DNA of 64,000 nucleotides from contig JAFABV010000026.1 in NCBI GenBank assembly GCA_023425865.1, forward strand, positions 38,046 to 102,045, in the 5' to 3' direction. The notes beneath the pieces were generated by a model. It saw only the letters and a program-made list of their open reading frames with translations. It made no database searches and was not told the origin of the DNA. Source of the stretch: Bacteroidota bacterium (lineage in GTDB: Bacteria; Bacteroidota; Bacteroidia; Bacteroidales; Bacteroidaceae). The stretch's first letter is position 1, and each line of letters opens with the position of its first letter. The position numbers were made by a program, and so were the translations under genes. Below, one piece after another: positions 50,261-60,705 of this stretch.

Positions 50261-51096
50261 CTCGCTGTAGTAGACTGGTTGTTACCTATGGCCCTGCGGC
50301 TTTGCCGTCGGCTTACGGGTCTCTCGCCAATATCCCGCGGATGACGGGTAAGCAGGCTGTCGTAGGTGAAGTTGACCAAGTGCCAGGCATCGTCCATGGC
50401 GTTCTCGATATAGGGTGCGCCCTCTCTCACGTGATGCTTGTCATGGCCGTTGAAGCTGGTCGCGTTGACATAGTAGACGATGGCCTCGGTAGCCCCTGTG
50501 ACGATGAGGCTTGTATCTGTGCGCGCCATCGTTCCACCGCTATGGCTCACGCGTACCACCGAGCAGAAGTGTACGCTCTCTTTGGGGTCGCCCGGAGCAT
50601 AGCCAGTCATGGTGATTTGTCCTTGAGACACTTTCGCCGCGTGGGGCCATGGCGATGTCAGGATGATGTTGCTGTTCAGTGTGCCCGCCGGCTGTGCCTT
50701 GAGCCTGATGGCTATGACCTTATCGGGCCTCGACGCGAAGTATTCGCGTGCATAGGTGGCGCCGTTCCGTGTGTACCGGTCGCGCACGATGCCGCTGTCT
50801 ATACGCAGTACCCGTTGGTAGGCAGACACCTTACCGCCGTTCATGTCGTCGATGTAAAGCGTGCCCACGCAGTTTTCTCCATCGTGATGGTTGATTGGAA
50901 ACGTTGTGTCACTGAGCGTTATCGTATTACGGTCTGTTCCGCCAGAGACATGCGCGGCCAACTTCCCGTTGCTCACGGGAAACGTCTGCTGTGGCTTGCG
51001 CGCCGGATGGCGATAGGCCATCTGGGTGGGCAGTCGCTGGATGTTGCAACCCACGAAGGCGGTGGATATGAGTAAGAGCGGCAAAAGATATTTCAT
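50257..51096 (-). CDS. Lipoprotein carrying a GH95-type N-terminal domain, catalytic domain absent
   Basis: A 279-residue lipoprotein (lipobox AFVGC, Cys17). Residues ~35-240 match the N-terminal domain of GH95 fucosidases/galactosidases: FPVSNGKLAAHVSGGTDRNTITLSDTTFP, YQRVLRIDSGIVRDRYTRNGATYAREYFASRPDKVIAIRLKA, YYVNATSFNGHDKHHVREG. In GH95 this is followed by ~500 residues of catalytic helical barrel. Here the sequence ends soon after LLTRHPRDIGERPVSRRQSRR in a basic tail that no longer looks like the family. It is a truncated gene or a reduced binding protein. It is translationally coupled to the next gene. Confidence 0.6.
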   Translation of the reverse strand: MKYLLPLLLISTAFVGCNIQRLPTQMAYRHPARKPQQTFPVSNGKLAAHVSGGTDRNTITLSDTTFPINHHDGENCVGTLYIDDMNGGKVSAYQRVLRIDSGIVRDRYTRNGATYAREYFASRPDKVIAIRLKAQPAGTLNSNIILTSPWPHAAKVSQGQITMTGYAPGDPKESVHFCSVVRVSHSGGTMARTDTSLIVTGATEAIVYYVNATSFNGHDKHHVREGAPYIENAMDDAWHLVNFTYDSLLTRHPRDIGERPVSRRQSRRAIGNNQSTTAR

Positions 51097-51235
51097 TGTT
51101 GGTGCGATGGGCAGAACAGACGTACAACGGAGACGATGGATGTTGTCCTAAACAAAAGTCTCCCCAAAGGAATAGACATTGCACGAAGTAATATCTCAGC
51201 CTTTGGGAAGACCATGGTGTATGTGTCGCTAATGC

Positions 51236-53209
51236 TTATGCGTCGATATTGGCGTAGGCGGCGTGCTCCTCGATAAATTCGCGGCGAGGCTCCACGTCGT
51301 CGCCCATGAGCATCGAGAAGATCTCGTCGGCCTGGGCAGCATTCTCGATGGTGACCTGCTTGAGCAGGCGCTGCGCCGGATCCATGGTGGTCTCCCAAAG
51401 CTGTTCGGGATTCATCTCACCCAAACCTTTGTAGCGCTGCGTATGGATGCTCTTGGCGTCCTCGTCGCCATTGGCATACTTGTCGAAGAATGCCTGACGC
51501 TGCTGCTCATTGTAGCAGTACTCACTCACCTTGCCCTTAAACGTGCATTTGTACAACGGCGGGGTGGCGATATAGAGGTGTCCCTCCTCGATGATCTTCG
51601 GCATAAAGCGGAAGAAGAGCGTCATGATGAGCGTGTCGATGTGCGAGCCATCGACGTCGGCGTCGGTCATGATGATAATCTTGTCATAGCGCAGCTTGTC
51701 GATGTTGGCCTCGCGGTCGTCCTCACCTTCCACGCCAAAGCGTACGCCGATGCTCTGGATGATGTTCATCACCGACTCTGCCTCGAAGACGCGGTGCCAC
51801 TGCACCTTCTCCACGTTCAGAATCTTACCGCGCAGCGGCAGGATGGCCTGGGTATAGCGGTCGCGCCCCTGCTTGGCCGAGCCACCTGCCGAGTCACCCT
51901 CTACGAGGAATATCTCGCATTGCTTGGGGTCTTTGTTCGAGCAGTCGGCCAGTTTGCCGGGCAGGCCGCCACCCGTCATCACGTTCTTGCGCTGTACGCT
52001 CTCGCGGGCCTTGCGGGCAGCGATACGTGCCGTGGCTGCCAACACCACCTTCTCGCAGATTTGCTTCGCCTCCACGGGGTGCTCCTCAAGATAGTCGGTC
52101 AGTGCCTCGCCCACAGCCTGGTTGACGGCGCCCACCACCTCGCTATTGCCTAACTTGGTCTTGGTCTGGCCCTCAAACTGCGGCTCTCCCACCTTGATGG
52201 AGATGACGGCGGTGAGACCCTCGCGGAAGTCCTCGCCCGCAATCTCGATCTTGGCCTTCTCGATCTGCTTGGAGATCTGTGGGTCGTTGTCGGCGTAGTT
52301 CTTCAGCACACGCGTCAGGGCCATGCGGAAGCCCGTGACATGGGTACCGCCCTCAATGGTGTTGATGTTGTTGACATACGAGTGCAGGTTTTCCGAGTAG
52401 TCGGTGTTGTAGGTGATGGCCACCTCGATGGGCAGCCCCTGCTTCTCGGTCTTGAGATAGATGACATCATCGAACAGGTGCGCACGATGACGGTCGATGT
52501 AACGCACAAACTCCTTCAGTCCGTCTTTGGCATGAAACACCTCCTGGCGTGTCTTGCCTTCCTCGTTCGGGCGAAGGTCGGTCAGGGTGATGCGGATACC
52601 TGCGTTGAGGTAGGCCAACTCACGCATACGGCGAGCCACGATGTCCCACTGGAAGATGGTGGTGGTGAAAATCGTGGGGTCGGGCCAGAACTGCTGGCGC
52701 GTGCCTCGCTTCGTGGTCTCGCCAACTACCTTGACCGCGTACAGGGGTTTGCCCTGCTCGTATTCCTGCTGGTAGATTTTACCGTCACGGAATACTTGTG
52801 ACTTCATATGCGATGACAGTGCGTTTACGCAGCTCACACCCACACCATGTAGTCCACCGCTGACCTTGTAAGAGCCCTTGTCAAACTTACCGCCGGCGTG
52901 CAGCACGGTCATCACGACCTCGAGCGCGCTCTTGTGCAACTTCTCGTGCTCGTCGACAGGAATACCACGACCGTCGTCTTCTACGGTGCATGAGTTGTCT
53001 TCGTTGATGGTAATCTCTATGTTCTTACAGAAGCCGGCCATTGCCTCATCAATGGAGTTGTCTACCGTCTCGTTGATGAGGTGGTGGAGACCCTTCTCGC
53101 TGATGTCGCCGATATACATGGCTGGACGCTTGCGCACAGCCTCCAGGCCCTCCAACACTTGAATGTTGGAGGCAGAATAATTATCTGCCTGATGTTGATT
53201 TTCTGTCAT
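51236..53209 (-). CDS. gyrB: DNA gyrase subunit B
   Basis: A 657-residue GyrB, the ATPase subunit of gyrase, which introduces negative supercoils. The GHKL ATPase includes RPAMYIGDISEKGLHHLINETVDNSIDEAMAG, VEDDGRGIPV and GGLHGVGVSCVNALS. The transducer and TOPRIM domains follow, with EGDSAGGSAKQGRDR and DADVDGSHIDTLI. The C-terminus has the GyrB-type QRYKGLGEMNPEQLWETTMDP. The length matches GyrB of species lacking the E. coli insert; the ParE alternative is less likely given these motifs. It has its own promoter box. Confidence 0.95.
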   Translation of the reverse strand: MTENQHQADNYSASNIQVLEGLEAVRKRPAMYIGDISEKGLHHLINETVDNSIDEAMAGFCKNIEITINEDNSCTVEDDGRGIPVDEHEKLHKSALEVVMTVLHAGGKFDKGSYKVSGGLHGVGVSCVNALSSHMKSQVFRDGKIYQQEYEQGKPLYAVKVVGETTKRGTRQQFWPDPTIFTTTIFQWDIVARRMRELAYLNAGIRITLTDLRPNEEGKTRQEVFHAKDGLKEFVRYIDRHRAHLFDDVIYLKTEKQGLPIEVAITYNTDYSENLHSYVNNINTIEGGTHVTGFRMALTRVLKNYADNDPQISKQIEKAKIEIAGEDFREGLTAVISIKVGEPQFEGQTKTKLGNSEVVGAVNQAVGEALTDYLEEHPVEAKQICEKVVLAATARIAARKARESVQRKNVMTGGGLPGKLADCSNKDPKQCEIFLVEGDSAGGSAKQGRDRYTQAILPLRGKILNVEKVQWHRVFEAESVMNIIQSIGVRFGVEGEDDREANIDKLRYDKIIIMTDADVDGSHIDTLIMTLFFRFMPKIIEEGHLYIATPPLYKCTFKGKVSEYCYNEQQRQAFFDKYANGDEDAKSIHTQRYKGLGEMNPEQLWETTMDPAQRLLKQVTIENAAQADEIFSMLMGDDVEPRREFIEEHAAYANIDA

Positions 53210-53234
53210 TTGTTTTTAGTCATGTGTTATTATG

Positions 53235-53242
53235 CAAAGATA
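53235..53242 (-). promoter_or_regulatory. TAnnTTTG promoter box of gyrB
   Basis: TATCTTTG on the minus strand, 25 bp before the gyrB ATG. Confidence 0.6.
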
Positions 53243-53456
53243 CGAAGAAAAGTCGATATGGCGAAATGTTTGCTGCCTAAAATATCATATCTTGGGCATT
53301 CCACGAAGTGTTGGCAAGGTATAGATTTCCCATAGGAAATGCTTGCATATCTCAGTATTTTTTCCGAATATTGCAGTAAGTATGACGATGCGGGTTGTGC
53401 GTCGCTTGGTTGAGCGTCGTCAGGGCGTGCCGCACGATAAAAGTATTCACCCAAAA

Positions 53457-54194
53457 ATGATAAATCATATACGTTTGCCGCAGACTCCAAGACGGCTTTT
53501 GGCGATGATGGGCGATGGCAGGACTGTTGTCTTGCTGCTGTTGTTGCTGTGGGCTCCGTGTGTGCTGTGGGCCACCGAGTTCTTCGCCACCAACAATGTC
53601 AAGACGTCGCAGCGTAGCGGTAGCTCCTCGTTTGTGGCCGATGTCGAGTTCCCGGTGTCGGGTGATGCCGCGGCCGTGCGCAACGTGAAAGGGTGGATAT
53701 GCGACCAGTTGGACTTGGAGGCCGAGCCTGAACCGCTGGACGAAGGTGCTTTCCGGGGGCTGTTGCGGCAAAGCTGTGAAGAATTTCTCGTGTCGGTAGA
53801 GGGTACCTCACGCCGTGTTGAGATATTGCGCTGCTACGAAGATGCCGACGTGGTGACGTTCTCGGCTTTGGTGACTGACAAAGACTCCGCTACGTGGCGG
53901 AGCGAAGACTATGCCTCGTTCAGCAAGGTAGATGGGCACCGCATACAGGTGAGTGAGGTCTTCAAGTGTAGCGAGCAGCAAATCAAACAACTGATGTGGC
54001 AGTGGCGTGCCGACCTGCCGGTAGGGGTGTCGTCGGCCGACGGACTGGTGGTGGGCGACGTCGCGTTTCTCGATGGCTGGATTGTGGTCATCGGTCCCGC
54101 GGAGGGCTATACGGGCGCGGCCTATCGCATCAGGTATGAGTCGGCTGAGCCTTATCTCCTCGCAAAGCCCGGTGGCCGTTATTTTGAGCGGTGA
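53457..54194 (+). CDS. Secreted hypothetical protein
   Basis: A 245-residue protein with no family recognised confidently. A basic N-terminus followed by VVLLLLLLWAPCVLWA makes a signal peptide. The mature part has a DUF3298/RsiV-like feel: paired segments of short strands, LVTDKDSATWRSEDYASFSKVDGHRIQVSEVFKCSEQQIKQLMWQW, and a final DGWIVVIGPAEGYTGAAYRIRYESAEPYLL. DUF3298 proteins show the same order of a strand pair, an helical pair and a closing strand. The start is uncertain: ATG 53457 or 53505, the latter giving a shorter signal peptide. It diverges from gyrB. Confidence 0.7.
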   Translation: MINHIRLPQTPRRLLAMMGDGRTVVLLLLLLWAPCVLWATEFFATNNVKTSQRSGSSSFVADVEFPVSGDAAAVRNVKGWICDQLDLEAEPEPLDEGAFRGLLRQSCEEFLVSVEGTSRRVEILRCYEDADVVTFSALVTDKDSATWRSEDYASFSKVDGHRIQVSEVFKCSEQQIKQLMWQWRADLPVGVSSADGLVVGDVAFLDGWIVVIGPAEGYTGAAYRIRYESAEPYLLAKPGGRYFER

Positions 54195-54376
54195 GCATGC
54201 TGTCCGTGGGGGAGGGGATGGCGTGGCGCGGTAGAAATGACGCGTGTGAGGCAGTCGTTCGCGCATGTCGGTAGGTGAAGAACATCGTTCCTCGCGACCC
54301 CTTTGGGCGGCTCTTCACGCCTTTGCTCTTGCCCCATCTCGTCTTCTATACCCCATACTTCTATCCAAACCATCTT

Positions 54377-54465
54377 ATGATTCTATATAGAAGTATGCTA
54401 TGGTTTTGTATTAAATCATCTTATGGTTTTATATAGAATCATCTTATGGTTTTATATTAAATCAT
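54377..54465 (+). repeat. Palindromic 23-bp tandem repeat, locus C (4 units)
   Basis: Units at 54377, 54400, 54423 and 54446 with GCT/CTT/CTT spacers. The first (ATGATTCTATATAGAAGTAT) is one pair short of a perfect 20-bp palindrome. Confidence 0.9.
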
Positions 54466-54667
54466 TCGTTCTTCCCTGTTTCTTCGTTTCACCATTTGTC
54501 CCGAAGGTTACAAGGATAAGGGGTGTTGGTGTCAGGTTAAGAAGGGGTGGGGCACCTCCTTTAGAAGTGATTATCACAATGGGGGCGGCAACCTGAGGGT
54601 CTTGCTCGTGCTCGCGAAATCCTCAGCTATGGATTGGTGCCTCGCCGAGGCAAAAGCCCTCCCTCTT

Positions 54668-55442
54668 CTCTGCGTCTCTGCGTGCCCCCAAAACTCATCT
54701 GTGGGAAATAACCATACCCCTGCTCGGTTATTTTCAACACGGAAAACACGGAAATTTCGGAATCACCGTCCGGCACATTTTGATAGTACGGATCATCGCT
54801 TTGCGATGGACGGATGGAACGGAACCTGCGTGCGTTTGCTCCCATTCTCCATTCCTCCTCAGGCCGTCGGCCCTCTCTGTCCTCCTCTTCATCGAAGATG
54901 CAAAACTCCAAAATCTCTGCGTCTCTGCGTGCCCCCAAAACTCACCTGTGGGAAATAACCATACCTCTGCTCGGTTATTTTCAACACGGAAAACACGGAA
55001 TTTTCGGAATCACCATCCGGCACATTTTGATAGTACGGATCATCGCTTTGCGATGGACGGATGGAACGGAACCTGCGTGCGTTTACTCCCATTCTCCATT
55101 CCTCCTCAGGCCGTCGGCCCTCTCTGTCCTCCTCTTCATCGAAGATGCAAAACTCTAAACTCTCTGCGTCTCTGCGTGCCCCAAAAACTCACCTGTGGGA
55201 AATAACCATACCCCTGCTTGGTTATTTTCAACACGGAAAACACGGAAATTTCGGAATCACCATCCGGCACATTTTGATAGTACGGATCATCGCTTTGCGA
55301 TGGGCGGATGGAACGGAACCTGCGTGCGTTTACTCCCATTCTCCATTCCTCCTCAGGCCGTCGGCCCAATGATTCCATCCTCTTCCCTATCTCTGTATCG
55401 AAGACGCGTAACTCCAAAACCTCTGCGGCTCTGCGTGCCCAC
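54668..55442 (+). repeat. ~247-bp tandem repeat, locus 2 (3 copies plus a stub)
   Basis: Copies start at 54668, 54915 and 55162 (exact 247-bp period), with a stub at 55421. The third copy carries a ~12-bp insertion. Copies are very similar to each other and to the copies at 45552-46066, in the same orientation. Confidence 0.93.
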
Positions 55443-55652
55443 CAAAGACTCTTTGCTACTTAGCTGCCTTGGAGGCACCGCCGACGCAACTCTCGGGCAT
55501 GATAAGGCGACCAAAAATTGTTCGATGATACACCACTCTGACAAGCTGTATATTATATATAAGGTGTAAGTCATCATATAGCGGATTTGGGCATATCATA
55601 ATAATTTCTAAAAAAAAATCCCAAAATGCAAGCTATTTACAAACTTATGATA

Positions 55653-55660
55653 TACCTTTG
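55653..55660 (+). promoter_or_regulatory. TAnnTTTG promoter box of the broken M60 gene
   Basis: TACCTTTG lies 99 bp before the ATG. The leader contains a GATCAT-rich partial inverted repeat (55675-55697). Confidence 0.55.
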
Positions 55661-55759
55661 CTTGTTCTTTAGAATGATCATGCAATAAGATCATCCTTCT
55701 GATTTAATTCAAATTAATTTATCTATCATATTCAACGTTGTTACAATCAAATTCCTTTT

Positions 55760-58700
55760 ATGAGTCAATTTTTACGCATAACCTTGTGGCTGTTGGCCTG
55801 CCTCTATAGTATAACAGGCACAGCCGAGACGCTCGACCAGCTGAAGACGCGTCTGTCTCAAAACACTTATTACCGGCTTAAGAGCTATTATAACACTTAC
55901 GCCATTGACACAGGCGGCAAGACATCGGTGATAGCTGCCAGCAGCGACCTGACCAACGCTTGGAACAGTATCTGGAAGATCGTAAGCACCGGCACCGGTT
56001 ACACGCTGCAGAATGTTCTTACAAATAAGTACCTCAATGCGCCGGGCAGTCTTTACACAGCGTTTCCCACTTCTGCCACTACGCAGACGTTTTACATCAG
56101 CCCAGCACTTATACCTCGGCTAACAACTATGTGGTGATCTCCACCACATCCACTGCAGCGGGCTATACGGCTGTTCATGCCGACGGAAACAGTCAAATCG
56201 TATTATGGGAAGCCAACACCAGCACCAGTGAGAACAATGCCTCCGACTGGATATTAGAGCCTGTAACTAACTTCGACCAAACGGCGTTGGACGCTTTCCG
56301 CACGGCCATAACACCAGATGCGGGGGCTTACTATTACATTAATAATAAGGAATATACAGACAAGCGCCTGCAGTCGCCCCTAAGCACAACAGCGGCAATT
56401 GCCTCTGAAGCCAATAATGCCGACTACAAGCAGCTGTGGCAATTTGTTGCCATGAGCAATGGCCAGTATGCGCTGAAGAATGCCGTTACCGGCCTCTACA
56501 TACAGAATAATGCCGGAGAGAGTGCCGACTTCGTGATGGGCAGCACGGCCTCGCCCTTCAGCTTGAATTTCATTACCACTTCAACGCCTTTCTATTTCAC
56601 CGCTCAAGGCACCACCCATGTGCTGCACGCTGCGGCTTCGCAAGGCTATCGCATTGTGGGGTGGTACGCCAGCGCTTCGGCTTCGCAATGGAGTTGGGAA
56701 CGGGCGTCGGTAACCCAGCAAGAAGTGCAGGCCGCAGTCACTGAGTTGCAGAATTTCAACAATCTGGTGAACAACAGCGCAAGTTACACCACCGCATTGT
56801 CTACCTTCTTTGAAGACGCGGCCTGCACCACGCTGAGATCCACTTATCGCGGCAAGAGCGATGCCGAACTGCGTAGCCTCATGGCCACGGCAGGCTTACC
56901 CACGGTGCTGCAGGAGGTGGCCGTGAAAGTAAAGAACGACCAATGGAATACCGCCAGCACGCTGGCCAATCAGTATGAAAAGTCGTTCCGCATTGCTCAG
57001 TACAAGCCATATAGCGACCCCAATCTATGGGCAAGAAACCAGTATTTGATGAACACCTCGTTTGTGTACTCGCAGCTCACCAATCCCTCGGGTATCACTG
57101 CCAACGCAGGCGAGACGATGTGTATCTTTGTAGACCAACTGCCCCCTACCGGTGCTACACTCGGGGTGGAACTGGTAACCGGTAATAACAGAACAGGCAC
57201 ATACGTAGCCCTCAACAAGGGCGTCAACTTCATTTATCCCGAAGCCAAGTCACATGTCTATGTACGCTATAACATTACCGACACGCTGATGCACATTTCG
57301 GCGCTTCCTCAAATCAAGATTCACATCGAAAACGGTAGGGCCAACGGATATTTCGACATCGACCGCCACGACAGCAAGGCGTGGACCGACATGCTTTCGC
57401 TCAAGTCGGCCGGATTCATGCAAGACGATGACTGGCGCATGAAGTCGAAATGGTATACCTTTGTCTTTAAGCGCGACTATGTGGAAAACTGCTACAATAA
57501 GGGCGATTTCGTGTATCACGGCGAAGACAAAGGCCTTAGAGGCGTACTGATGCAGTGGGATGCGTTTTGCCAACAGCAACTCGACTTCCTCAGCGTGGAA
57601 CGGTTTGCAGACCGCTTCAATTGTCCGCTTCTTGCCACTTATACCACTGATGGCGGCATGTATGCCACCAACTACGGCATCTACGGCATCCTCACGCTCA
57701 ATTATACCAGCATGGTCGAAAGCACCGAAAACTCTGAAGGTGGTGGTATATGAGGATTGGTACACGAAACGGGGCACCATTTCCAGAACCTCATCAACAT
57801 GAAGGGTGCCTTGGAAAGCTCTAACAACCTCTTCTCTAACATTGCCATGTGGCGCACCGGCACCAACGTTTCGCGCGGGATGCCTCTGCCCCAGCTCATC
57901 GACGCGTGTGTCAACCAAGACAAGAGCTGGATGGATATAGGCCTGAGCGAGCGTATTCGCCTTTACTGGCAGTTATGGTTATACTATGTTGAGCTGGGAC
58001 ATAAGCCCACGTTCTATAAGGAATTGTACGACAAGTTCAGAAACAATCCCATGAACGGGGCCAATGGCCGAACCGACTTCTTGCAGTTTGCCAAGTTCTG
58101 TAGCGATGTGGCACAGGAAGACCTGACCGACTTTTTCGAGTTCTACGGTTTCTTCAAGCGCACCGGCGATAACATCCGCATCTACTGGGGCGATAGTTTC
58201 TACGACAATAGTTACGCGCAAATATTTACTAATGTTACCCAAGCCGACATCGACGAGGCCAAGGCTTACATGAGTAAATACTCTGTCAAGCGCCGTAATC
58301 TTTACTTCATGGACGAGCGCGTGCTGCCCGTAACGGGTAACAACCCCTACATGCTGCCCGGCGCAACACGCTATGCCACCTCGTCCAATGCCACTCCAGG
58401 CGATGCCAACGAGATGGGTACGTTTGGCCATTATGAACTGTATCGCAATCCGCAGCCCGCTGTACCTACCAGCGTGATGCAGCAAAACCGCACATTTACC
58501 ATGGCCGGTGAAAACGTAGTGGGATACAAAGTGTACAACGCCGCCGGCAAATTAGTGTACGCCTCTAACCGCAGCGTGTTTGACGTGCCAACTACCGTTG
58601 ACCTTGCCACTGCCCGTATCGTTGCGGCAGGTGCCGACGGAACCGATGTTGAGGTATTCAGGAATGGCAGTGTGGTGGCTGCATACAATCAGCCCGCAGT

Positions 58701-60462
58701 CAATAGCAGCTTCAAGAATACTGCTGACTTGGCTTTGTCACAGACAGAAAATCAGCCCGAATACACCTATCAGATACGTCTGACGCCCAATACCTCAGCC
58801 TATCTCAATGCCAACACGGCCAACACGACATCTACCACCGACCGTGGCTTGTTTGCTTTCTACCCCGGAACCAGCGAAGGTGCCTACTACATCTACTCGG
58901 CAACAGTCAACAAATGGCTGGGTTATACCGATGGAAACGAAGGCACTAACAAAATAACCCTGAGCGATACCAAGGGCGGCGCCATACAATGGAAGGTGAA
59001 GAAAGAAGCCGAAAACGGAACAAGTTATGATATCATGCCTCTGTCGGGCACCAATGCCTGGAACTGGTATGGTGGGCTTTCTGTTGCGCGCAACAGCATG
59101 GGACTATACGACTACGCCGATGGACAGTCGTCATGGACATTGGTTCCGGCCGACAACACTACGCTCTTTGAAGCCGAAGCCAATCGTATTGACGAGATCG
59201 TGGCACGCAAAGGGCCAGGCTATCCTATCGAAGGCTCGACAGAACGCAGTAATTTAGTTCAGAAATACGCTGCGTTTACAGCTGCTTACAAGGCTTACCA
59301 AACTGCCGACCAACAATACAAGGCCAGTCCCACAACTGCCAATCTCAACACCAAGAACGCGGCTTCGACATCTGCCAACACGGCTTTGAACGAACTTAAG
59401 ACAGCCACAAACAGCTATATGGCGTCGACAACCGACATTATGATGCCCGAAAACGGTAAGGTCTACCGCATCAAGTTCGCCAAGAATGGCTATGCCCTGA
59501 CCAATTACCACATGCCCGACAACAGAGAAAACTGCAATATTACCCTGGCTCCCTGCACCGACACGCGCAGCTACTGGGTATGTCAGTACAACCAAGACGG
59601 CTCTTTCTATTTGGCATCGCTCAAGGGTAACGGCAGCATCAACGTTCTGCCGAATTCAGGCAACGCCACTCTGGCCGACACTGGCGTGGCGCTGCAGGCG
59701 GCAAGAGGCAAGAAGTTTGGTACGCTTTATTTAAGAGGCAACGGACAAAGCCTGATGGGAACCACCCAAACCACCTATCTGCAAATCACATCATCAGATC
59801 AGATTGCAGAGACTGAGACAACCGAAGGCACCGACTTCTACTTTGAGGAAGTCACCGACTCTGCCTATGCGCTCGACGTCAAGACGGGCAACAACGGCAA
59901 CCTCTCTGCCGTCAACCTGCCCTACGCAGTGGTAGTACCCCAAGGTGTGAAACTTTATCAGGCTGCCGATCTGACCGAAAATCTTACGCTGAAAGAGATT
60001 CAGCCCATCACCAATAGTCTGGGCCAGAAGGTATTGCCTGCATATACGCCTGTCATCTTATCGGCAGAATCAGCCGGAACGCTGATGTTACAGCCCACCC
60101 TGTCTGACAATAGTCAGATGGCGACTGGCATGGAAGGCACCATCTTGCCCGTGCTCAACAGCGGCCTGCAACTCAGTAGCTATCACTATTACGTCTTGAC
60201 ACAAGACAATGGCACCTTCGTCATGAGCAAGGTGGGAGATGCCGGCATCTCTGCCAACGAGGCCTACTACCGCATTGCCGTGTCGACACTTCCGACTGCA
60301 CCAGCGAGTCTCAACCTCGTCTTCGACGATGCTACAGGCATAAGCCTGACCGAAGCAGGGCAGAAAGACGAGAAGACATACGACCTCAGTGGCCGTCGTG
60401 TCTACAATCAACAGGGTAAAGGTATCGTGATTGTTGGAGGCAAGAAGGTAATCAGACATTAA
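55760..60462 (+). pseudogene. Broken gene for a large secreted M60-type (enhancin-like) metallopeptidase
   Basis: One reading path of ~1567 codons, broken twice. Lesion 1 is a one-base loss near 56100-56106. The first frame runs into LIPRLTTMW and stops, while the continuing frame reads STYTSANNYVVIST directly after FYISP. Lesion 2 is an in-frame TGA at 57751-57753 in GGGI(stop)GLVHETGHHFQN, where M60 enzymes usually have Trp (TGG to TGA). The zinc motif HETGHHFQ follows at 57763. The N-terminus is a signal peptide plus ricin-like repeats; after the peptidase come further lectin-like domains. The end, TYDLSGRRVYNQQGKGIVIVGGKKVIRH, is a sorting-type tail as in the M6 peptidase. There are no other stops, so decay is recent, or the lesions are sequencing errors. 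Confidence 0.85.
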
Positions 60463-60490
60463 GTATTAGTAAATACCTACATTATAATAA

Positions 60491-60535
60491 AGAGAGCAAG
60501 GAGCGGTTATTTCGCCCCTTGCTCTTTTTTTTCTC
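60491..60535 (+). terminator. Terminator after the M60 gene
   Basis: Stem AGAGCAAGG-GCG / CGC-CCTTGCTCT with a short loop, followed by eight T. The intact terminator agrees with recent inactivation of the gene. Confidence 0.88.
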
Positions 60536-60705
60536 GCCATCTACTTGTCTGATTGTCCTCCCCTTGCTCTTATTTCTCCCAAATTCTTCTTATCTGCTTG
60601 TCATGTGGAGACGTCCGCGGCATAAGAAGACTACCACGGCAGCCAATGAGGTGCGCGGCGTGTCGAATAACATACATTGGCACGGTAAATAGGGCATGGC
60701 ACGGC

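Larger units (their letters stand above)
54195..55759. other. 1.56-kb non-coding region made largely of repeats
   Basis: It holds palindromic repeat locus C (54377-54465), the ~247-bp tandem array (54668-55442) and the promoter of the M60 gene (55653). The remaining ~400 bp (54195-54376, 54466-54667, 55443-55650) shows no supported gene. Short ORFs are present, but they shift frame from copy to copy, as expected of non-coding repeats. Confidence 0.7.

Noticed and set aside
54602..55569. Several 90-140-codon frames in the 247-bp arrays giving similar peptides (also at 45472-46090)
   Set aside because: The repeat period is not a multiple of three, so the same peptide appears in all frames by repetition. 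No start context or promoter was found. Treated as non-coding repeat.
57751..57753. TGA in the M60 gene read as selenocysteine
   Set aside because: No convincing SECIS-like hairpin follows, the family has Trp rather than Cys/Sec at this position, and the gene also carries a frameshift. A nonsense mutation or sequence error is simpler.
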